This document shows, one piece after another, positions 59,804 to 64,000 of a DNA stretch of 64,000 bases (its first letter is position 1; each line of letters starts with the position of its first letter). Below the pieces are notes generated by a model. It saw only the letters and a list, made by a program, of their open reading frames with translations, did not search any database and had not been told where the DNA came from. Source of the DNA: an uncultured Eubacteriales bacterium (GTDB lineage: Bacteria; Bacillota; Clostridia; Christensenellales; Aristaeellaceae); assembly GCA_902765395.1 (NCBI GenBank), contig CACWZP010000002.1:62001-126000 (forward strand), read 5' to 3'. Position numbers and translations under genes: made by a program.

Positions 59804-59824
59804 GACACTCACTCCTTATCCGGC

Positions 59825-61186
59825 TCAAGCTTCGGCTTGAATCCTCTTGTTCCACTTGAGGAAGTAGTAGCTCACCTCGATCACGCAGCAGCAGCACCAG
59901 CCCACGGGATAGCCCAGGCCCACCAGCAGCGGCGTGTTGGCGATGAAGCGGGTGACGGTGAACAGGTAGATCTGCCGGATCACCACGAAGCAGCCGATCA
60001 TGATCAGCATCGGCGCGCGGGAGTCGCCCCGCCCGCGCAGCGCGCCGGCCAGCGTGTGGTTCACGGCGTTGGCGATCAGGAAAAGCGTGTTTGCCCGCAT
60101 GAACAGCACGCCGAATTCGATCACCGAGGCGTCCTTGGTGAACAGGCCGATGGCCGGGGCGGCGAACACCACCAGCACCACGGCGATCAGCCCCGTGATG
60201 CCCACGGCCAGCAGGATGCTGTCCCGGGTACCCCGGTTGGCCCGGTCGTACTGCTTCGCGCCGATGTTCTGGCTGACGAAGGTGGTGGCGGCCATGGCGG
60301 TGGACTGCATGGGCAGCATGATGAAGCCGTCCAGCTTGTTGTAGCAGCTCCACCCGGCCATGCAGCTGGAGCCGAAGGTGTTGATATAGCCCTGGACGAA
60401 CACGTTGGAAAGAGACGTGATGACGCTCTGGATGCCTGCGGGCAGGCCCACGGCGAAGATGCGCTTCAGCACACTGCCGTCGATGCGCAAATCGCGCCAG
60501 GTCAGCTTGTAGATCTCCTTTGTCACGGTCAGAAGCCGCAGCGTCAGCACCGCCGAAACCAGCTGGGACAGGATCGTGGCATAGGCCACGCCCTCAATGC
60601 CCATGCCAAAGCCCAGCACGAACAGCAGATCCAGCGCAATGTTGAGTAAGCTCGTCAATATCAAGAACATCAGCGGCCGCGTCGTGTCGCCCACGGCGCG
60701 CAGGATGCCGCTGCCGATGTTATAGATCAGAAGGCCGGAGATGCCCCAGAAGTAGATGGTCAGGTAGCTCACGGCGCCATCGAACACGTCGTCCGGCGTG
60801 TTCATCAGATGCAGCATGGGCTTGACGCTCAGCACGCCGATGGCCGTGAACGCCGCGCAGAGCAGGAAGGTCATGGCCATGGTGGTCTCGATGGCGGTGT
60901 GCAGCCGGTCCATGTCCCTGGCTCCGAAGCGCTGGGCGATGACCACGCCCGCGCCCACCGAAAAGCCGTTGAAGAAGAACACCAGCATGTTCACGATCAT
61001 CGTGGTGCTTCCCACGGCGGCCAGGGCTTCCTTGCCCACGTAGTTGCCCACCACCACGCTGTCCACCGTGTTGTACAGCATCTGGAACACGTTGCCCAGC
61101 ATCAGCGGCAGCGAAAACAGTATGATCTGCCGGATGATAGAGCCGCTGGTCATGTCCCGGGTCGCGCTCCCGCGCATCAACGCCAT
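59825..61186 (-). CDS. MATE family efflux transporter (second copy)
   Basis: 453 residues, 12 membrane helices, N-terminal MTSGSIIRQIILFSLPLMLG and FQMLYNTVDSVVVGNYVG are typical. It is diverged from the MATE protein at 6572-7954, so the two are paralogues and not a recent duplication. GGGAGG lies upstream of the ATG, and a promoter at 61221 precedes it. Probable partner gene is the downstream esterase. Substrate unknown. Confidence 0.9.
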   Translation of the reverse strand: MALMRGSATRDMTSGSIIRQIILFSLPLMLGNVFQMLYNTVDSVVVGNYVGKEALAAVGSTTMIVNMLVFFFNGFSVGAGVVIAQRFGARDMDRLHTAIETTMAMTFLLCAAFTAIGVLSVKPMLHLMNTPDDVFDGAVSYLTIYFWGISGLLIYNIGSGILRAVGDTTRPLMFLILTSLLNIALDLLFVLGFGMGIEGVAYATILSQLVSAVLTLRLLTVTKEIYKLTWRDLRIDGSVLKRIFAVGLPAGIQSVITSLSNVFVQGYINTFGSSCMAGWSCYNKLDGFIMLPMQSTAMAATTFVSQNIGAKQYDRANRGTRDSILLAVGITGLIAVVLVVFAAPAIGLFTKDASVIEFGVLFMRANTLFLIANAVNHTLAGALRGRGDSRAPMLIMIGCFVVIRQIYLFTVTRFIANTPLLVGLGYPVGWCCCCVIEVSYYFLKWNKRIQAEA

Positions 61187-61220
61187 GCCGCGCCCTCCCT
61201 TGTGATAAGTGTATGCCTAT

Positions 61221-61249
61221 ATTATAGGATAGGATGGGGGATTGCGCAA
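61221..61249 (-). promoter_or_regulatory. Promoter of the MATE-esterase unit
   Basis: TTGCGC (61249-61244), 17-base spacer, TATAAT (61226-61221) on the minus strand, 35 bases before the ATG. Confidence 0.72.
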
Positions 61250-61251
61250 GT

Positions 61252-61282
61252 AAAAAGAAAAGCCTTTCCCAAAGGAAAGGCT
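61252..61282 (-). terminator. Terminator of the zinc-type ABC operon
   Basis: AGCCTTTCC / GGAAAGGCT with a 4-base loop, followed on the minus strand by TTTTCTTTTT, just past the OB-fold-like gene. Confidence 0.88.
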
Positions 61283-61289
61283 GGCTCCT

Positions 61290-61706
61290 TTACACCCCTT
61301 CCCATGTCACCTCCGCGTCGGTCAGCTGCAGGTAGGTGTAGCCGTACTCCTCATAGGTGCCGAAGGTGCCCACCACGGTCACCTCCGTGTCCAGGGGCGG
61401 GTAGTCATCGGGGAAGGCGTGCTCGCCCGCCCAGACGAACTCGATGCCCTGGGCGCAGCAGGCGGCGGCGTCGGCGATGACGGCGGCGAAGTACTCCTTG
61501 CCGGTGTCCGGGTCCTTGAAGTAGCTCAAATTGCCCTTCAGCTTCACCACCATGCCCTCAAAGGCCGCCGGGTCCTGGGTCATGTTGTACACCTGGGAAT
61601 AGACCACCGTGCCGCTGAGCGCGGTCAGGTCCAAATCCACCGGCTCCGCCAGGGCGCTGGCGCCCAGCAGGCACAGCGCCAGCAGGCAAATCAATGCGCG
61701 TTTCAT
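61290..61706 (-). CDS. Secreted OB-fold-like protein in the metal ABC operon
   Basis: 138 residues: signal peptide (1-20, ending ALA), then a compact beta-rich domain with FEGMVVKLKGNLSYFKDP, a paired cysteine segment DAAACCAQGIEF, and VTVVGTFGTYEEYGYTYLQL. The strand order resembles OB-folds. It is the last gene of the operon, 12 bases after the permease, so it probably works with metal uptake, perhaps as an extracytoplasmic metal-handling protein. I do not recognise a named family. Confidence 0.72.
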   Translation of the reverse strand: MKRALICLLALCLLGASALAEPVDLDLTALSGTVVYSQVYNMTQDPAAFEGMVVKLKGNLSYFKDPDTGKEYFAAVIADAAACCAQGIEFVWAGEHAFPDDYPPLDTEVTVVGTFGTYEEYGYTYLQLTDAEVTWEGV

Positions 61707-61718
61707 GGTGTTACCTCC

Positions 61719-62552
61719 TCATTTCCTGAAATGTTCGATGGCGGCGCAGACGATGAACGCCGCGATGTCCACGGCCACGATGGTGCTGCCCACGGGCGTG
61801 CCGCCCACGATGGCGATCAGCATGCCCGCCAGCGCGCAGGCCACCGACAGCGCCGCCGAGCAGATGGTCACGCCCTTGAAGCTCCTGAACAGCCGCATGG
61901 CCGACAGGGCGGGGAAGATGATGAGCGCCGAGATCAGCAGCGAGCCCACCAGGTTCATGGCCAGCACGATGATCACCGCCACCACCACCGCGATCAGCAG
62001 GTTGTAGCGCTCCACCCCGGTGCCCACGGCGCGGGCGAAGTCCTCGTCGAAGGTGACGGCGAACAGCCGGTTGTAGAACAGTATGAACAGCGCCACCACC
62101 GCCACGCTCAGCCCCGCGCACAGCCAGACCTCCGACTGCTGCAGCGTCAGTATCGACGTGGAGCCGAACAGCGTGGCGCACACGTCGCCGGACAGGTTCG
62201 TGGAGCTGGAGAACAGGTTCAAGAGCAGATAGCCGATGGCCAGCGCGCCCACGGAGACCATCGCCACCGCCGCGTCGCCCTTCACCTTCGCGCCCCTGCC
62301 GGTGCGCAGCAGCAGTATGGCGCACAGCACCGTCACCGGCATCACGAACAGCATGTCGCCGCCGATGCGCAGCACCCCGGCGATGGCCGTGGCGCCGAAG
62401 GCCACGTGGGAAAGGCCGTCGCCGATGAAGGAAAAGCGCTTCAGCACCAGCGTCACGCCCAGCAGTGACGAGCACAGCGCGATCAGCGTGCCCACCGCCA
62501 GCGCGTAGCGCACGAAGGGGAACTGCCAGTATTGCAGGAAGGTCTCGATCAT
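61719..62552 (-). CDS. znuB: Metal ABC transporter permease (ZnuB/MntB type)
   Basis: 277-residue ABC-3 family permease with about eight membrane helices. GDGLSHVAFGATAIAG near the N-terminus and the EAA-like loop around TFDEDFARAVGTGVERYNLL are typical. GGAGG precedes the ATG at 62552, which overlaps the ATPase stop by ATGA. Zinc or manganese are both possible; the operon layout favours zinc. Confidence 0.92.
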   Translation of the reverse strand: MIETFLQYWQFPFVRYALAVGTLIALCSSLLGVTLVLKRFSFIGDGLSHVAFGATAIAGVLRIGGDMLFVMPVTVLCAILLLRTGRGAKVKGDAAVAMVSVGALAIGYLLLNLFSSSTNLSGDVCATLFGSTSILTLQQSEVWLCAGLSVAVVALFILFYNRLFAVTFDEDFARAVGTGVERYNLLIAVVVAVIIVLAMNLVGSLLISALIIFPALSAMRLFRSFKGVTICSAALSVACALAGMLIAIVGGTPVGSTIVAVDIAAFIVCAAIEHFRK

Positions 62553-63250
62553 GTGCTCACCTCCTCCATGAACCGCCGACCCTGGGGGCTCTGGCGGTAG
62601 GCGTCCACCGTGCCGAAGAACACCTCGCCGCCGATGTGCAGGATGTGGCTGGCGCGGCGGACCGCGGCGTCGATGTCGTGGGAGATCATGATGATGGTCA
62701 CGCCGTCCACGTTCAGCCCGTCGATCAGCGCGTACATCTCCGCGGTCACCTTCGGGTCCAGCCCGGACACCGGCTCGTCCAGCAGGATCAGCTTGCCCGT
62801 GGCGCACAGCGCCCGCGCCAGCAGTACCCGCTGCTGCTGCCCGCCGGACAGCTCCCGATAGCAGCGCCCGGCGAAACCCGCCATGCCCATGCGGGCCAGG
62901 TTTGCATCCGCCAGCGCTCTGTCCGAACGGCTGTAGAACGCCCGCCGACCCAGCCGCGCCTGGCAGCCGGAGAGGACGATCTCCCGCACCGTGGCGGGGA
63001 AGTCCCGCTGGATGGCGGTCTGCTGGGGCAGGTAGCCGATCTCATTCTGGCGCAGGTCGTCGCCGAACTCGATGGCGCCGGCCAGCGGCCTCTGCAGCCC
63101 CAGCATCGTGCGCATCAGCGTGGACTTGCCGGAGCCGTTTTCGCCCACCACGCACAGGTAGTCGCCGGGGTCGACGGCGAAATGGATGTGTTCGAGTATC
63201 GCGTGGGATTCGTAGCCGATGGCCAGATCCCGGCAGGTGATGAGTGGCAT
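62549..63250 (-). CDS. znuC: Metal ABC transporter ATP-binding protein
   Basis: 233-residue ABC ATPase. Walker A GENGSGKST, Q-loop LPQQTAIQRDFP, signature LSGGQQQRVLLARAL, Walker B LILLDEPVSGLD and the switch histidine ISHDIDAA are all intact. It belongs to the zinc/manganese/iron-chelate group by its partner genes. Upstream lies a 191-base repeat-bearing gap before the binding-protein gene. Confidence 0.93.
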   Translation of the reverse strand: MPLITCRDLAIGYESHAILEHIHFAVDPGDYLCVVGENGSGKSTLMRTMLGLQRPLAGAIEFGDDLRQNEIGYLPQQTAIQRDFPATVREIVLSGCQARLGRRAFYSRSDRALADANLARMGMAGFAGRCYRELSGGQQQRVLLARALCATGKLILLDEPVSGLDPKVTAEMYALIDGLNVDGVTIIMISHDIDAAVRRASHILHIGGEVFFGTVDAYRQSPQGRRFMEEVST

Positions 63251-63279
63251 AACAGATATCCTTTCATGGTGAATGTCCT

Positions 63280-63420
63280 TTGGAAAGGGACTCCTTTCAA
63301 GGGGAGACGGCGAAGATATGAATATCTCGCACTCCTTTCATGGGGAGACGGCGAAGATAGAATTATCTTGCCTCCCCTTTCAAGGGGAGGTGGCGGCGAA
63401 GCCGCCGGAGGGGTCCCGGC
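63280..63420. repeat. CTCCCCTTTCAAGGGGAG repeat, three partial copies
   Basis: ACTCCTTTCAAGGGGAGACG (63290), CTCCTTTCATGGGGAGACGG (63331) and CCTCCCCTTTCAAGGGGAGG (63371) are successive versions of one palindrome; the last is followed by GGCGGCGAAGCCGCCGGAGG. They separate the binding-protein gene from the ATPase gene. Confidence 0.75.
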
Positions 63421-63441
63421 CCGCCGCGCCGCCCGCTGCAT

Positions 63442-64000
63442 TCATCGCGCCAGCGCCTCTTTCAGCACCTCAAGGTTCCCCTCCATCACATCCAGGTACG
63501 TCGCGCCGCCCGCCACGTCCTGGGCGGTGGTGCCCTGCATGGAGTTGAGCGCCAGGATGCGCGCGCCTTTCGCCTGGGTGCTCTGCACGATGGTCTCGGC
63601 GATCTTGTGGCTTGTGCCCTCGATGGTCATGACGCTGGTCAACCCCAGTTCGTCCACCTTGCCCGCCAGGAAGGCCACCGTCTCGAAGCTGGCCTCGGTC
63701 TCGGCGGAGCAGCCGGCGAACGCGGCGTAGTAGTTCAGGCCGTAGTCGTCCGCCAGGTATCGGAAGGGGAAGCGGTCGCCGAACAACAGCGTGTCGAAAT
63801 CGCCCGCGGCCACGACGGCGGCGTATTCCCCGTCCAGCGTGGCGAGCTTTTCGATGTAGGCATCGGCGTTCGCGGCATAGCCCTCGGCGTTGGCCGGATC
63901 GGCCTCGCCCAGGGCGTCTGCCAGGGTCTTCACCAGCACCTGGGCGTTGCGCAGTGACAGCCAAACGTGCTCGTCATATTCGGCTTCTTCCTCTTCTTCC
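63442..64000 (-). CDS. znuA: Metal ABC substrate-binding protein (5' truncated)
   Basis: C-terminal 186 residues of a cluster A-I/ZnuA-type binding protein; the reading frame runs off the right edge. The visible part starts with a glutamate run followed by EYDEHVWLSLRNAQVLVKTL, the conserved segment carrying a metal-ligand histidine, and has later ligand regions DRFPFRYLADDYGLNYYAAF and TSVMTIEGTSHKIAETIV. The loop before the DEHVW motif is glutamate-rich here, where zinc-binding homologues often have histidines. Together with the permease and ATPase it forms a high-affinity divalent metal importer. Confidence 0.88.
   Translation of the reverse strand, partial: EEEEEAEYDEHVWLSLRNAQVLVKTLADALGEADPANAEGYAANADAYIEKLATLDGEYAAVVAAGDFDTLLFGDRFPFRYLADDYGLNYYAAFAGCSAETEASFETVAFLAGKVDELGLTSVMTIEGTSHKIAETIVQSTQAKGARILALNSMQGTTAQDVAGGATYLDVMEGNLEVLKEALAR

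Overview
This 64 kb window is typical of a GC-rich, endospore-forming Firmicute of the class Clostridia. Spo0A and SpoIIP are present, gene spacing is tight, Shine-Dalgarno sites are strong (GGAGG), promoters are sigma-A-like with 17 bp spacers, and the housekeeping gene orders are the Gram-positive ones (rimP-nusA-rnpM-rplGA-infB-rbfA-nrnA-truB-ribF and rpsO-pnp). Secreted peptidoglycan-binding proteins, a GH2 beta-galactosidase, esterases and a CDF transporter fit a gut or rumen anaerobe. The genus cannot be fixed from sequence alone. No rRNA, tRNA, phage, insertion sequence or CRISPR array was seen.

Layout. 1-3.4 kb: two acyl/aryl-CoA ligases and an ACT-domain protein. 3.5-6.3 kb: sporulation genes (spo0A convergent with a membrane protein-spoIIP pair). 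6.5-9 kb: MATE transporter and glycosyltransferase. 9.2-11.4 kb: asnS and a small membrane-anchored protein. 11.5-20.6 kb: an unrecognised membrane-anchored protein, lacZ, an L,D-transpeptidase, a tiny lipoprotein, and a divergent sugar isomerase/class II aldolase pair. 21-26.7 kb: polA-coaE-lytic transglycosylase-solute-binding protein. 26.9-31.6 kb: esterase, heparinase-like protein, TrmH-family methyltransferase, alpha/beta hydrolase. 31.8-33.4 kb: FmdB-like zinc ribbon protein and murA. 33.5-41.9 kb: the long translation/RNA-metabolism operon. 41.9-47 kb: a large secreted repeat protein lying between ribF and rpsO, then rpsO and pnp. 47-50.6 kb: NUDIX, two GNAT proteins, an M16 peptidase and a small membrane protein. 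50.6-57 kb: an HPr-like protein, a metal-responsive CadC/SmtB-type regulator with HMA protein and P-type ATPase, a membrane-anchored XRE regulator, a peptidoglycan-binding protein, and a CDF exporter behind a NiCo-type riboswitch. 57-61.2 kb: a secreted beta-repeat protein, esterase and MATE transporter. 61.3-64 kb: a zinc/manganese-type ABC uptake operon truncated at the window edge.

The clearest functional theme is transition-metal homeostasis between 51 and 64 kb: a repressor with intact metal sites and its operator lying over a near-consensus promoter, an efflux ATPase whose metal-binding domain is a separate gene, a riboswitch-controlled CDF exporter and a Znu-type importer. The second theme is the cell envelope: L,D-transpeptidase, lytic transglycosylase, SpoIIP, MurA and three secreted proteins with peptidoglycan-binding repeats. 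Intergenic regions carry several families of short palindromic repeats. No wholly new system is certain; the best candidates are the 39-residue Cys/His repeat protein placed inside the ribosomal gene cluster and several structured leaders.
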